The position numbers and the translations under genes were made by a program. The notes under the pieces were generated by a model. It was not told the origin of the DNA. It saw only the letters and a list, made by a program, of their open reading frames with translations, and did not search any database. Source: Cellulomonas terrae (GTDB taxonomy: Bacteria > Actinomycetota > Actinomycetes > Actinomycetales > Cellulomonadaceae). From it: a stretch of DNA of 64,000 nt. The stretch lies in NCBI RefSeq assembly GCF_007990265.1, contig NZ_BJWH01000003.1, positions 62,001 to 126,000 on the forward strand, given 5' to 3'. Below, in pieces: positions 9,900 through 19,588 of this stretch (within the stretch, counting starts at the first letter, position 1; each line of letters starts with the position of its first letter).

Positions 9900-10170
9900 T
9901 CGCCGGTGTCCGCGGGCATTCGTCGGCGGCTGCGGAGTCTGGTGACCTGCGCAGACGATCGCTGGCGGACGTGGACGGACGTCGTTCTTCTGCCTGACAC
10001 GAAAGAGGTAACGGGTTCGACTCCAGCGGCAGGTCAGAGAGTCTGTTGCCGGATCATCGGGACGGGCATCAGCGTGCTTCACACCGACGGTGGACGACAA
10101 CCCAGGTCACCCCCGAGGGGAGCGATGTCGGGCCGCCGACGCCACGCCGCACCTGGCGGGCCTGAGGCTG
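9900..10170. other. Gene-free stretch after the IS remnant
   Basis: No gene with a credible start, family motif or ribosome-binding site was recognised between the transposase remnant and the molybdoenzyme gene that ends at 10171 on the minus strand. The stretch is probably debris from insertion and decay. Confidence 0.4.
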
Positions 10171-11748
10171 CTATTCCACTGTGACTGAGACGGAGTGTTG
10201 ACCGGTTGCTCCGTCGGGCACGGTGTCGACACGTTCAGCCGTCTGCACCTCATCGGTGGCGTCGGTCGCGCGGACCGTGAGCTGGTGCAGGCCGGGGGTG
10301 GCGTCCCAGAGGAACGACCACTGCCGCCAGGTGTCGACGGAGGCTTCCGTCGCGAGCGTCGCCGGAGCCCAGTCGCCGTTGTCCACCCGCACCTCGACGG
10401 CGGTGATGCCGCGCTGCTGGGCCCATGCTGTGCCCCCGATCGCGACCTGACCGGCGGGGATGCGGGCGAACGGGCCGGGGACCTCGATGCGCGACGCCGT
10501 CTTGATCGGCCCCCTCTCCGACCAGCCTCGGTCGGTCCAATAGGCCCGGGCGTCGGCGTACCTGGTCACCTCGAGGTCGACGACCCACTTCGTGGCGGAG
10601 ACGAACCCGTACAGCCCGGGGACGACCATGCGCACGGGGTACCCGTGGACCGCAGGGAGGGGCTCGTCGTTCATCCCGATCGCCAACAGGGCGTCGCGGT
10701 CGTCCGTGAGCGCTGCGAGCGGCGTCGAGGCAGTGAACCCGTCGATGCTGGTGGACAGGACCATGTCGGCGTCAGCGGTCGGCCGGGCTCGTGCCAAGAG
10801 CTCTCGGATCGGCAGCCCGAGCCACTTGGCGTTGCCAGCCAAGTCGCCGCCGACCACGTTCGACACACACGTGAGCGTCACCCACGACTCGACCAGGTCG
10901 GCCTCGAGGAGGTCCTGGAAGGAGATCTCGAGCTCTTCCTCCACCAGTCCGTGCACGCGCAACCGCCAGGACGCGGCATCGACCTGGGGGACCGCCAGCG
11001 CTGTGTCGATCCGGTAGAAGCCGTCGTTCGGCGTGACGAACGGCTCTGCGCCGGCGACGCCCGACTCGACCCCTGCGGGCAACGCCGGCGCCTTCCGGAA
11101 CGGCGTCGGGAGCCGGAGGGCACGACGGGCCGCCTCGACGGTCTGCGTGGCGGCACCGAGCAGCTGCGCCCCGACACCGGCCGCCGCAGCGACGGCTGCG
11201 GTCACCAGCGCAGCCGTGAGGAAGGATCGCCGCCCGAGGCCGTGCTCAGGTGCTCGCTCTTCCGACAGCTGCGGGGCGCGGGCACCGGGCAGCCGGGACA
11301 GGAGGATCCTCAGGACGATCAGCCCCACGGCGCCGCCGACGAGGCTCGGCACGACGGCGAGCGCACTCGCGCTCGGTCGAGCAGCCGCGGCCACCGCACC
11401 GATGATCGCGAGGACAAGGACGATGCCCGCTCCGAGCACCCACCGCCGGCGCGCAAGCACTCCCGCCACGGCGGCGACCCCCGCGATGACCACGGACATG
11501 CTGATCAGGAGGGCGAGCTTGTCGTTCGTGCCGAACGTCGCGATCGCGAAGTCCTTCAGCGGCGGCGGCGTCGCATCGATGAAGGCCCCGCCGACGGCGA
11601 TCAGCGGTGCGGCCTGCGGCGAGACGAGCACGGCGATGAACTGCGCGACCGCGAGGGTCGTCGCAGCAGCCAGAACCCCCGACAGGGCAGCCAGAAGCCG
11701 CGGGCCCACCCAGGTTCGTCGTGCCGCGCTCAACTCCGGCACTCGCAA
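10171..11748 (-). CDS. Membrane-anchored sulfite-oxidase-family molybdopterin oxidoreductase
   Basis: A 525-residue protein. Residues 1-215 carry five or so transmembrane helices, ending with an RR-containing segment (GRRSFLTAALVTAAVAAAAG). The remaining 310 residues form the oxidoreductase molybdopterin domain with the conserved molybdenum-ligand Cys in TLTCVSNVVGG, plus PAVHGYPVRMVVPGLYGF. A C-terminal Mo-co dimerisation (Ig-like) domain follows (VEVRVDNGDWAPA). Catalysis would be extracytoplasmic. Substrate unknown (sulfite or another S/N-oxide). Start uncertain: TTG at 11748 or GTG two codons later. Confidence 0.9.
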   Translation of the reverse strand: MRVPELSAARRTWVGPRLLAALSGVLAAATTLAVAQFIAVLVSPQAAPLIAVGGAFIDATPPPLKDFAIATFGTNDKLALLISMSVVIAGVAAVAGVLARRRWVLGAGIVLVLAIIGAVAAAARPSASALAVVPSLVGGAVGLIVLRILLSRLPGARAPQLSEERAPEHGLGRRSFLTAALVTAAVAAAAGVGAQLLGAATQTVEAARRALRLPTPFRKAPALPAGVESGVAGAEPFVTPNDGFYRIDTALAVPQVDAASWRLRVHGLVEEELEISFQDLLEADLVESWVTLTCVSNVVGGDLAGNAKWLGLPIRELLARARPTADADMVLSTSIDGFTASTPLAALTDDRDALLAIGMNDEPLPAVHGYPVRMVVPGLYGFVSATKWVVDLEVTRYADARAYWTDRGWSERGPIKTASRIEVPGPFARIPAGQVAIGGTAWAQQRGITAVEVRVDNGDWAPATLATEASVDTWRQWSFLWDATPGLHQLTVRATDATDEVQTAERVDTVPDGATGQHSVSVTVE

Positions 11749-12021
11749 CGGACGGAGAGGGCAGCCCAGACGGTGGCAGCGCTGGCGATGACAAGTTGGA
11801 GCTGGTGACGCAAACCCACAAGAAACTCCGTTTCGCGCCGGGCCCCACAGGAGCCTCGTATCGAGATGCTGCTGACACGGGGAGTTCGGAACGCAGGCTC
11901 GCCCGGACGGGCCTCCGACGGCGCGAACCTCTGGACCTCGCGCGGTGGGCCCAGCTCGGGCGCCTCGCTGCGCCGAAGGTTCGACTTGAACCCGAGTGCG
12001 GCCAGCAACGATCGCTCCAGG

Positions 12022-13047
12022 TCAGCGGTCGCGGTCCGAGGATGTCTCCCGGAAGTGGTGGCGATGTGCGCCTGGCGTCGTGCTGAGCCGTCGCCGGAAG
12101 CTCCGGTTCATGGACTCGGGTGTTCCGAAACCGCACGCATGGGCGATCTGTTCGATGGTCCTGTTGGTGGTCTCGAGAAGCCGACATGCGGACTCGAGCC
12201 TGACGGCTTCGACGTGGGAGGCCGCCGTCTCCCCCACCTCAGCCTTGAAGACGCGGGTGAACTGCCGGTCGGAGAGGTTGACCTGCTGGGCGAGTGCGGG
12301 CACGGAGAGGTCGTCGGCGAGGTGGTCGCGGATCCACGCCAGGAGGTCACGAACCGGTTCCGTGTCGGCAGTCTGTCCGGCTAGCAGGGCGGAGAACTGC
12401 GCCTGCCCACCGGAGCGCTGCAGGTACACGACCAGCTGCCGTGCGACGGTGGCCGCAGCCCGATGGCCGTGGTCGTCGGCAACCAGAGCTAGCGCCAGGT
12501 CGATGCCGGCGGTGACGCCCGCGGAGGTCCACACGTTGCCGTCGCGGACGTAGATCGCGTCGCGGTCGACGGTGACGTCCGCGTAGGTGTCGCCGAGGAG
12601 TCCGCACTCCGCCCAGTGGGTGGTAGCACGTCGTCCCGCCAGCAGGCCGGCTGCCGCGAGAACGAACGCGCCGGAACAGACGGACGTCACGCGACGGGCG
12701 TCGGTGGCGAGCCGTCGGACCTCGTCGAGCAGCTCATGGTCCGTGACGACCGTGCCCATGTCGGTGCCGCCGGCGACGACCAGGGTGTCGATCGGGCCGA
12801 CGACGTCGCGGGCGGTGGTGGACGCGAACTCCAGCCCGCAGCTGGGACGCACCGGGCCGCCTCGGGTGGTCACGACCTGCGTGCGGTACCGGGCTGCAGG
12901 CAGGAAGCGGGACGCGGTCGAGAACACTTCGAGCGGACCTGTGACGTCGAGGATCTGCGCTCCGTCGAAGGTCACGATCACCACATCCCGCTGGACGACG
13001 CTGGCGACCGCCGGCTCGCTCACGTCCAGGGCGGTCGACCCAGTCAT
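12022..13047 (-). CDS. GlxA-type AraC-family transcriptional regulator
   Basis: A 341-residue regulator with a DJ-1/PfpI-like N-terminal domain (VVIVTFDGAQILDVTGPLEV; nucleophile-elbow region VTSVCSGAFVLAAAGLL with its Cys present). A C-terminal AraC double helix-turn-helix follows (LADDLSVPALAQQVNLSDRQ, then IEQIAHACGFGTPESMNRSF). The ATG at 13047 has GGAG 7 nt upstream; a GTG 33 bp earlier is less likely. It is divergent from the alpha/beta-hydrolase gene (185 bp between starts), a plausible target. Confidence 0.9.
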   Translation of the reverse strand: MTGSTALDVSEPAVASVVQRDVVIVTFDGAQILDVTGPLEVFSTASRFLPAARYRTQVVTTRGGPVRPSCGLEFASTTARDVVGPIDTLVVAGGTDMGTVVTDHELLDEVRRLATDARRVTSVCSGAFVLAAAGLLAGRRATTHWAECGLLGDTYADVTVDRDAIYVRDGNVWTSAGVTAGIDLALALVADDHGHRAAATVARQLVVYLQRSGGQAQFSALLAGQTADTEPVRDLLAWIRDHLADDLSVPALAQQVNLSDRQFTRVFKAEVGETAASHVEAVRLESACRLLETTNRTIEQIAHACGFGTPESMNRSFRRRLSTTPGAHRHHFRETSSDRDR

Positions 13048-13232
13048 CGGGACTCCATCCGCCGACCGTACGCCGCGCACCCGGTGGCCGAAAACGTCAA
13101 GAACGTGTCCTGGTGGCCAGGTTGCTGCAGCCCCACGCTGGAGGGAAGACGGTCACCGATCTCCTCCGGACCTTTCCCTGATCGACCCAGCAACTCATCA
13201 CGACGTCCGTTCGACATCGGAAGAAGGCAGCC

Positions 13233-14582
13233 ATGACCACCATCGCCACTCCGCCCGTTACCGAAGGAGCGCCGTCCCCGATTCCGCTGAGCCACCCAGA
13301 CACCCGCGTTCGCTCGTCCCGGGGGCGCATCGGCTGGATCGTCGCCGGTTCGCTCGCCAGCGGGCTCCTCGCGGCTGGGGTCCTCGTCGCTGCCCCGTTC
13401 ATCCCACCGACCGAGGCTGGGCTCACTGGCGCGGTCCTGTGCGGGCTGGCTCTGGGCTGGGCAGCGCTGGCCGTGCTCTCGACGCGCTTCACCGACCAGC
13501 CACAGCGATGGGCCGGCGTACCTGCCGTGGTCATGGGGTTGAGCGGCCTGCTCCTGATTGCGTTCGGCTCCTCGGCCCTCGGGTTCCTCAGCTGGGTGTG
13601 GCCTCCCGTCATGCTGGCCCTGGCCGTCTGGATGCTCGTCTCCGCCCGTCGACACCTGCACAGCCCGAGCCGACGCCGGCTGGTCTACCCCGTGCTCGCC
13701 GTCCTGGCGCTCGCCTCGCTCGGCGGCGGATACCAGACTGTGCGCACGGCCGTGGATGCGACCGCCGACGCCATGCCCGGTCAGCTGTTCGACGTCGGCG
13801 GACACAGCCTGCACCTGAGCTGCACGGGCTCCGGCAGCCCCACAGTCGTCGTGGAACCAGGCGCCGGCATGGTCTCCGCGCAACTCGACCTGATCACACC
13901 CACGGTCGCGCACGAGACCCGGGTCTGCGTCTACGACCGGGCAGGGCGGGGCTGGAGCGAACCCGCCGACACCCGCCAGGACGCGACGCAGATCGCTACC
14001 GACCTGCACACCTTGCTGGAGCGCGCTCACGTCCCGGGACCGTATGTGCTGGCCGGCCATTCCTTCGGCGGCCTCTACGTCCTGTCCTTCGCCGCGCGCT
14101 ACCCCGACGAGGTCGCCGGCATGGTGTTGGTGGACTCTACGGCTCCGGCATCCGGAGCAAGCCAGACGGCGACAGTGACCGACGGAGGAGGCTCGTCAGA
14201 CCTCGCGGATCGGGTCGTCACCCTGGTCTCGACCTCCGCCCGTCTCGGCATCACTCGCCTGATCGGCCTGCCGACGCCGAGTGCCGTGCGCAGCACGATC
14301 GAGGAGTACGGCCAGGGCGGATCCTCCACCCGGGAAGCGGCATCGCTGCGTGACTTCGCCGGCAAGCCGTTGGTCGTCCTGACCGCCGGCGTCGGCCACG
14401 ACCCCGGCGAGTCCGCCGCACACGAGGCACTGGCGACGCTGTCGACCGGCAGCGTCCACCGCGTCATCGACGGCGTCGACCACATGGGGATGATCGTGGA
14501 CGAGGATGGCGCCGCCGCCACCACCCGGGCGATCCTCGACGTCGTCGCCTCGATCCGGACCGCCGTGCCGCTGACCGACTAG
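13233..14582 (+). CDS. Membrane-anchored alpha/beta hydrolase
   Basis: A 449-residue protein. Residues 30-175 contain about four hydrophobic helices; residues 180-445 form an alpha/beta-hydrolase fold. Nucleophile elbow is GHSFGG, oxyanion segment VVEPGAGMVS, strand VCVYDRAGRGWS and catalytic-His candidate in GVDHMGMI. An acid residue between nucleophile and His cannot be assigned with certainty. AGAAGG lies before the ATG. Substrate unknown; divergence from a GlxA-type regulator suggests inducible expression. Confidence 0.88.
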   Translation: MTTIATPPVTEGAPSPIPLSHPDTRVRSSRGRIGWIVAGSLASGLLAAGVLVAAPFIPPTEAGLTGAVLCGLALGWAALAVLSTRFTDQPQRWAGVPAVVMGLSGLLLIAFGSSALGFLSWVWPPVMLALAVWMLVSARRHLHSPSRRRLVYPVLAVLALASLGGGYQTVRTAVDATADAMPGQLFDVGGHSLHLSCTGSGSPTVVVEPGAGMVSAQLDLITPTVAHETRVCVYDRAGRGWSEPADTRQDATQIATDLHTLLERAHVPGPYVLAGHSFGGLYVLSFAARYPDEVAGMVLVDSTAPASGASQTATVTDGGGSSDLADRVVTLVSTSARLGITRLIGLPTPSAVRSTIEEYGQGGSSTREAASLRDFAGKPLVVLTAGVGHDPGESAAHEALATLSTGSVHRVIDGVDHMGMIVDEDGAAATTRAILDVVASIRTAVPLTD

Positions 14583-14658
14583 CCCCGAGGCCACTCCAGC
14601 GGCTGCGGACACCCGAGGTGGGGACGTGCCCAGTCGGCATCCCGACAATGGTCCGGAC

Positions 14659-14817
14659 CTAGGGGTTGTGCCGCCGGATGCGGGTGACGATGTTGTCACG
14701 TGGAGGTGTATGTCCGTGGACGCTCAGCGCGTGCGCGGTCGCGAGGTCGACGAGCTCGTCCTCGGACTCGGCGCTCAAGACGACGTCGCATGCGTGGCAG
14801 GTGAGTTCAAGCGGCAT
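14659..14817 (-). CDS. Small DUF1059-like protein
   Basis: A 52-residue protein starting MPLELTCHACDVVLSAES. It has CxxC near the N-terminus and ATAHALSVHGHTPP, the pattern of DUF1059 proteins, whose role is unknown. The ATG at 14817 is preferred over one 30 bp upstream because GAAGGG sits about 9 nt before it. It is 90 bp downstream of the glutaredoxin-like gene on the same strand and may be co-transcribed. Confidence 0.75.
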   Translation of the reverse strand: MPLELTCHACDVVLSAESEDELVDLATAHALSVHGHTPPRDNIVTRIRRHNP

Positions 14818-14907
14818 CAGTTCAACCCTTCGGTCTGTCGATGACATGCGGCTCGAAAGCGCTGGAAGTGGGCGCGAGACGACCTAGCAGCGCAGCCGAC
14901 CGGCCCC

Positions 14908-15204
14908 TCAGCCTGCGACTCTCGCGTCGCGAGTGGACAGCGCCGTGAGCGTCCGCTCGAGCTTGCGGCGCGGGAGCCGGCCGGCGGAGAAGTACACATC
15001 CTCGACGAGGACAAGCGGCGCGAGTGGCGGACGGTGTCGTTTGACGAGGTACCGCCCGACGTCGGACTGAGCGCCCAGCACGTCGACCTCGATCGGGTGG
15101 TCCTTGGCGAGCTCAGCCAGGATCGTCCTCGCCTCGTCACAGAGGTGGCACCCAGACGTCTGCACAAGGGTGATCCGCACAAGTGGACGGGGTGGAACAG
15201 ACAC
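14908..15204 (-). CDS. Glutaredoxin-like thiol protein (copy 1)
   Basis: A 98-residue thioredoxin-fold protein with the active pair CHLC in VQTSGCHLCDEARTIL. It has the cis-Pro-type segment LAPLVLVEDVYFSAGRLPRR and no signal peptide, so it is cytosolic. GTG start with GGGAG upstream. A paralogue at 28096 shares CHLCD, (N/A)PLVLV and the distinctive YFSAGRLPRxKL ending. Element 15275-15290, about 70 bp upstream, is one of the 11-bp-period repeats, so it may belong to the island regulon. Confidence 0.87.
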   Translation of the reverse strand: MSVPPRPLVRITLVQTSGCHLCDEARTILAELAKDHPIEVDVLGAQSDVGRYLVKRHRPPLAPLVLVEDVYFSAGRLPRRKLERTLTALSTRDARVAG

Positions 15205-15274
15205 GGGCGCTCCCTGGCCTCTCGTTGATCAACCCAGTGTCACCCACGGTCTTCGACCCACTGCTCGACGTTCG

Positions 15275-15290
15275 ATCAAGGTTTGATGAA
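15275..15290. promoter_or_regulatory. 11-bp-period direct repeat, element 1
   Basis: ATCAA at 15275 and ATGAA at 15286, 11 bp apart (GATCAAGGTTTGATGAAAC). This spacing is typical of tandem half-sites for OmpR/PhoB-type response regulators. It lies upstream of glutaredoxin-like copy 1. Confidence 0.6.
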
Positions 15291-15395
15291 ACCGTCCTCG
15301 CGACCTCGCCGGTGATCCGATTACCCCGGGGGCTTGCCACGTCGTCGGGTTAACCAACGCTCGACATGACCAGAGGACGAGTGCGATGACGCCGG

Positions 15396-16855
15396 CTAGA
15401 GGCCCAGCAGTGGTCGCGGGTTCACTGTCGACCCGTTGACGTAGACCTCGAAGTGCAGATGGCACGCGCCGGACAGTCCGGTGTTGCCCGAATAGCCGAT
15501 GAGCTGACCCTTGTCGACGCGCTGTCCTGCCTTGACGACCGAGCGGGTGAGGTGGTTGGAGCTGCTCATCAGGGCGTTCCCCTGGACCGTCCCGTAGTCG
15601 AGCATGACCTGGTTCCCGAAGCCGTTGCGCCACTGCGACCAGAGCACGGTCGCGGCGCGCGGCGCGTACAAAGCGGTGTTGCACCCGGTGCGCAGGTCGA
15701 TGCCGGCGTGGAGGCGGACGTAGCCGAGGATCGGGTGGAGCCGCATGCCGTACTCCGACGTGACGTACATCGGGTTGATGGCAGTCGGGTTGCCGAACAG
15801 AGCGCCGGAGACGGCGCCCGAGGGCGGCTGCACCGGTGCCGGCGGCGGCGGAGGTGGTGGCGGCGGCGGTTCTCTCCCGGCCGCTTCTGCCGCAGCTCGT
15901 GCTGCCTCAGCGGCAGCCCGCGCAGCCGCCTCAGCGGCAGCCCGTGCCGCTGCCTCGGCCGCCTCGCGGGCAGCTCGCTGCTCGGCGACGATCGCGACCA
16001 GCTCGCGCTGGAGAGCCGCCTGTTGGGCGTCGATCTCGGCCTGCTCGGTCTCGGCCTGCGCCTTCAGCGACGCGATCACGTCCCGCTTGGCGCTCTGGTC
16101 GGCGATGAGCTGGGTGATCTCATCCTCGTGCGCCTGCGCGACGCTTCGGGCCTCGTCGGCGGCGACGACCTTGGCCTCGGCCTGCTGCTTGAGCTCGGCG
16201 ACGCGGTCGGTCACGGCGCTCAGGCGGGCCTCGCTGTTGCGGTTGGCGGCGTCCACCTCGCGCAGCTCGTCCAGGATCCGCGACTGGCTGGCCAGGGCGG
16301 CGTCGACGAGGCGGGCGTTGTCGAGGAACTCGGTGGCGTCCTCGGCGTCGAGGATGACGTCCAGGGCGGAGAGACCTGGTCCGCCGCGGTACGCCTCCCG
16401 CGCCATCGCGCCGAGGGCATCACGCAGCTCGACCTCGTCGGCATGGTCGGCAGCGATGGTGGCCGTGAGGCTGCCTCGCAGGTCGGTCGCGTCCTGCAGC
16501 CGGCTAGCGGCCATGGCCGCCTCGCGCTGGGTGGCCTCCAGTGTTGCGCGTGCGGTGTCCAGCTCGGCCTGGGCATCGGGAAGACGCGCTTCGGTGGCCT
16601 GGAGGTCGAGGGCCGCCTGACTCAGCTCGCTGCTGAGGCCCTCGATGGACGCTCGAGCTCCTCCGCGCGTCGCTCCGCGGCGGCGCTCTGGCGCTCTGCT
16701 TCCGCGCGTCGGTCGTCGATGCCGTCGGCGTAGCTCGCCCCTCCGGTTCCCATCAGGGCGATCACGGCGGCAAGAAGCACCGCACCGACCCGCCGCCTCA
16801 GGCGACGGGTGGACACAGCTGATTGGGGCGGCTTACCGCGGGAGTGCATCGACAT
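15396..16855 (-). pseudogene. M23-family peptidase with coiled coil, frameshifted
   Basis: Two frames together make one protein. From ATG 16855 (or 16849) come an arginine-rich signal peptide (RRVGAVLLAAVIALMGTGG...ASYADG) and the start of a coiled coil (RRAEAERQSAAAERRAEELE). The frame breaks near 16650. The rest (SIEGLSSELSQAALDLQATE onward) continues in another frame through Ala-rich coiled coil, a proline run and an M23 LytM domain with HAGIDL (HxxxD) and CHLHFEVY (HxH). Span 1460 bp is one base short of a whole number of codons, so one inserted base restores an approximately 486-residue EnvC/NlpD-like wall hydrolase. Either a true mutation or a sequencing error. Confidence 0.88.
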
Positions 16856-17049
16856 GTGCGGGGGCCGGGATCGGGGACAGGGCATCAGGCGCGGCCGCCC
16901 GCAGGCTACGTGCGCGTCGTCCCGGCCCGCGGACGTGACACGCGGCTGCGACCTCCGAGCCGGCCGAGTCGTTGACTGCGGGAGCCAATACATCCACAAA
17001 TAGGGTGCTCTTCGTCTCGGCCGTGCCACCTGCCGCGCGTCTTCTGCCT

Positions 17050-17754
17050 CTACCCACCGACGCCCTCGCAAGAGGCACCGGGCTCGGGGGCTTGCTCTCC
17101 TTGGAGGTAACGGGTGAGGAAGGGCTCCAGTCGCGAGTCATCGACAGAAGGAAGCTCCAGCCGTACGCCCCATGCCGTGGCGACGAGCGGCGCTGCCAGT
17201 CCTTCGTAGGGGCTGACCAGCAGATAGGGGTTCTCGTCAGCCAGTGCGCGCAGTCGCTCGGAACCGGCGTCGCCGAGGCCGGGCCGGTAGGCGATCCACA
17301 CGGCGCCGTGCTCTAGGGAGTGCACGGCGTTCTCGTCGCGGATGGGCTCGCTGTAGAACCCGCAGGTCTGCGGGAGTGGGTCGTGGTTTCCGCCGACCGG
17401 AGGCAGCAGCGTGCCCTGCTCGACGGGGGCCTCTGGTGCGGGCGTGGGCTCTGCGGGTTGCTCGGTGACGTCCGCGTACTGCACGTCCCCTTGGACGTGC
17501 GTGGCCTCCGACACGGGGAGGTCCTGCTCACCCTCGATGGGTGAACTCGCCACCGCCTCGACGGCGTCATTGCGCCGCTCCTCGTTGGTGAGGATCACGA
17601 CCGTCGGAATGATCAGCGCGAGCAGCGTTGCGGCCACGATCCCGACGATGAACAACGTCCGACGGCGCTCCGCGCGCCTCTGGGCGGCTTGGAGCTGCAG
17701 CAGGCGTTCCTTGCGGGCTGCTCGGTCGTTGGATCGCTTGCCGTCTGGGCTCAC
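17050..17754 (-). CDS. DUF3105 membrane-anchored protein
   Basis: A 234-residue protein. A basic N-terminus is followed by one transmembrane helix at about residues 33-56 (TLFIVGIVAATLLALIIPTV), a Pro/Glu-rich linker, and a DUF3105 domain with LPPVGGNHDPLPQTCGFYS and AVHSLEHGAVWIAYRP. The conserved GGNH, C and LEHG residues suggest a metal or redox site. Function unknown in the family; such proteins often occur with DUF305 proteins and metal-resistance genes, as here. Confidence 0.87.
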   Translation of the reverse strand: MSPDGKRSNDRAARKERLLQLQAAQRRAERRRTLFIVGIVAATLLALIIPTVVILTNEERRNDAVEAVASSPIEGEQDLPVSEATHVQGDVQYADVTEQPAEPTPAPEAPVEQGTLLPPVGGNHDPLPQTCGFYSEPIRDENAVHSLEHGAVWIAYRPGLGDAGSERLRALADENPYLLVSPYEGLAAPLVATAWGVRLELPSVDDSRLEPFLTRYLQGEQAPEPGASCEGVGG

Positions 17755-18016
17755 GTGGGCTCCTCGGTGTCGTGCTCGGTGGCTATCGCCACACGCGTTC
17801 GGGTCTCACCGACCGGGCACACGTGGTCGGGCACGCCCACGATCGGCCATCGGAACAGCGCTTTCGCTTGCCGAACGACGAAGATCTGCTGAAGACGCTC
17901 GTCGAGACTCAACCCCTGTGGGCCCGGGCTGTCCGGACCTGGCGTGCGAGATCAGGGCGGGCCGCGCTCTCGGTCCGGCCCGGCGAGCCGCGTCAGGCGG
18001 CGGACGCCTGCCAGGT

Positions 18017-18895
18017 TCAGGAGCCGTCGGCCAGCGCCTCCACTCCAGGGACGAACTCCCAGTGCCAAGGCTCGTAGGGGCCGTCTCCGCCTCGGTGCGC
18101 CCAGTCAGGGTTCGCCCATCCGTAGACGGGCCCGACGTCATGGAGCCACCTTCCCCGCTCTCCGGCGTACGCCTCCGGGCATAGGTCCACCGCGAGACCC
18201 CACCCGTGGTTGCTCTGTCCGGCGGGTGCCGCCAGCCCACCCTTCTGGGAGCGAAGGGCTGCCTGTTCCTCGATGGAGCGATACCCGGACGACAGGCAGA
18301 TCGGATCGCCGAACCGGGCGGTGTAGACGGAGTTCAGGTCGGTGATCGTGACGACCGCGTCCGCACGGTCCCTGTAGGGCTTTTGCCACAGGTCGCACAG
18401 GTCGGACTTGAGCAGGCGCCCGTTGCTCCCGCGGCCACTGAAGATGCCGGTGCAGTCCGATAGCTCGGTGCGGTCGGCCATGCGCGACGCGGCGTCTCCG
18501 CCTTCGCGAGGGTTCTCAGCGCTGAGCAAGGATGCAGGCGGCGCAAGAGAGTCTGCAGTGCTCAGCACCTGCAGGGTTGTGGGTCCGGTGCCCGCGACAG
18601 CGGACGCTTGGGCAGGACCCGGATCCCCCCACGGTTGCAGTGCCACGAACACAGCCACCATCGTCGCGAGCAAGCCAGCTCGCACCACGGACGCAGAGCT
18701 CCGGTTCTGAGCGACTCGCGCGCGAACGGAGCGACGGTCCCCGTCTCGCAGGGAGCGTCGGGTCGGGAGCGGGCCCGCACCGACGGACGAGCTCACGCGG
18801 CCGTCCGTCGGGCCGACGCGATGCTGCCATCGAACTCCGGCCAGCACAGGTGTCGGCGGCGCTGGTGCAGCGACCCAGCTGGTCGGCGTGCGCAC
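18017..18895 (-). CDS. VanY-type D-alanyl-D-alanine carboxypeptidase (M15)
   Basis: The C-terminal 170 residues form an M15/VanY zinc peptidase. ICLSSGYRSIEEQAAL, SNHGWGLAVDLC (SxHxxGxAxD) and EPWHWEFV (the His-Trp-His-type motif) are all present. A transmembrane helix (SVVRAGLLATMVAVFVALQP) precedes it, so catalysis is outside, trimming peptidoglycan stem peptides. The start is uncertain: TTG 19024 overlaps a regulatory element; GTGs at 18937, 18895 and 18796 are alternatives, none with a clear ribosome-binding site. Element 19020-19035 lies upstream. Confidence 0.8.
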   Translation of the reverse strand: MRTPTSWVAAPAPPTPVLAGVRWQHRVGPTDGRVSSSVGAGPLPTRRSLRDGDRRSVRARVAQNRSSASVVRAGLLATMVAVFVALQPWGDPGPAQASAVAGTGPTTLQVLSTADSLAPPASLLSAENPREGGDAASRMADRTELSDCTGIFSGRGSNGRLLKSDLCDLWQKPYRDRADAVVTITDLNSVYTARFGDPICLSSGYRSIEEQAALRSQKGGLAAPAGQSNHGWGLAVDLCPEAYAGERGRWLHDVGPVYGWANPDWAHRGGDGPYEPWHWEFVPGVEALADGS

Positions 18896-19019
18896 TGAAC
18901 TCGCGTCGTGGTCGTCACGGCCCGCCTGTCTCTTCACAGGGATCGGCCGCAGCGGCCGTGCGCGACGGTCGCGCCTCTTCGATCGTCGACGGCGCTGACG
19001 AACTCCTGCCTGCGACGCC

Positions 19020-19035
19020 GTCAAGGTTCCATGAA
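19020..19035. promoter_or_regulatory. 11-bp-period direct repeat, element 2
   Basis: GTCAA at 19020 and ATGAA at 19031, 11 bp apart (GTCAAGGTTCCATGAAG). It lies upstream of the VanY-type gene on the minus strand. Confidence 0.55.
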
Positions 19036-19147
19036 GATGCCCGACCGGAACTGCTTCGAGCGGTCCGCAAAGCCGTGCGGCGCCGACAGGCTTGGCGTGA
19101 TGTGCGTGAGTTGAGGCGGAGACCCCGAGGGGCTGCTGCCGGGACGT

Positions 19148-19582
19148 CTAGGGCGACACCTGGCCCGCGGGCCCATTCGACCTGTCGATGACGAGTGGCT
19201 CGAGGGCGGCGGGCACGGGCGCCCGCCCAGGTCCCCCTTGGTCGAGCCAGCTCGCTAGCGCGCCGGTCAGCTCATCACCAGCGACACGCTCCAACCACAC
19301 CGGGCGGCCCGATCGGCGCCGCCCGGATCGCGGAGACCTGGCCACGATGACGTCGCCGCGATTGCACTCGTCGAGGCACTCAGCCAACGTCAGGCGCGCG
19401 ACGCCGAGCGCCTCGAGCTCGCGGAGGCGAGCAAGCTGTCCGCCTACACGCGGATCAGAATCGCCCAGCGTCTCGCCCACACAGAGTGAGCACGCCGTCA
19501 GGCCGGGCTTGGCAGTCGGAGGAGCGGCGACACTGCCAGTGCCGGGAGCAGCCTGAAGTGCGCTCTCGAGATTGCTGGGCAA
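19148..19582 (-). CDS. (2Fe-2S) ferredoxin-like thioredoxin-fold protein
   Basis: A 144-residue protein with cysteines arranged CSLC near residues 31-34 and CLDEC near 69-73, followed by RGDVIVARSPRSGRR and RPVWLERVAGDELTGALASW. The pattern matches small actinobacterial (2Fe-2S)-ferredoxin-domain proteins related to DUF1636. It could hold an iron-sulfur or other metal site. The start is 6 bp after the stop of the NlpC/P60 gene on the same strand, so they probably share a transcript and the upstream riboswitch. Confidence 0.7.
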   Translation of the reverse strand: MPSNLESALQAAPGTGSVAAPPTAKPGLTACSLCVGETLGDSDPRVGGQLARLRELEALGVARLTLAECLDECNRGDVIVARSPRSGRRRSGRPVWLERVAGDELTGALASWLDQGGPGRAPVPAALEPLVIDRSNGPAGQVSP

Positions 19583-19588
19583 TGACCG

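Noticed and set aside
9990..10045. T-arm-like sequence (GGGTTCGACTCC) suggesting a tRNA fragment
   Set aside because: No matching acceptor, D-arm or anticodon arm could be folded around it, and it does not match the tRNA-Pro 3' end.
15890..15970. Tandem-like GCCTCAGCGGCAGCCCG repeats
   Set aside because: They encode the Ala-rich coiled coil of the M23 protein; no spacer/repeat structure of a CRISPR or regulatory array.
16985..17005. TTTGTGGATG resembling a DnaA box
   Set aside because: A single imperfect site with no cluster or origin genes; more likely part of the M23 promoter region.
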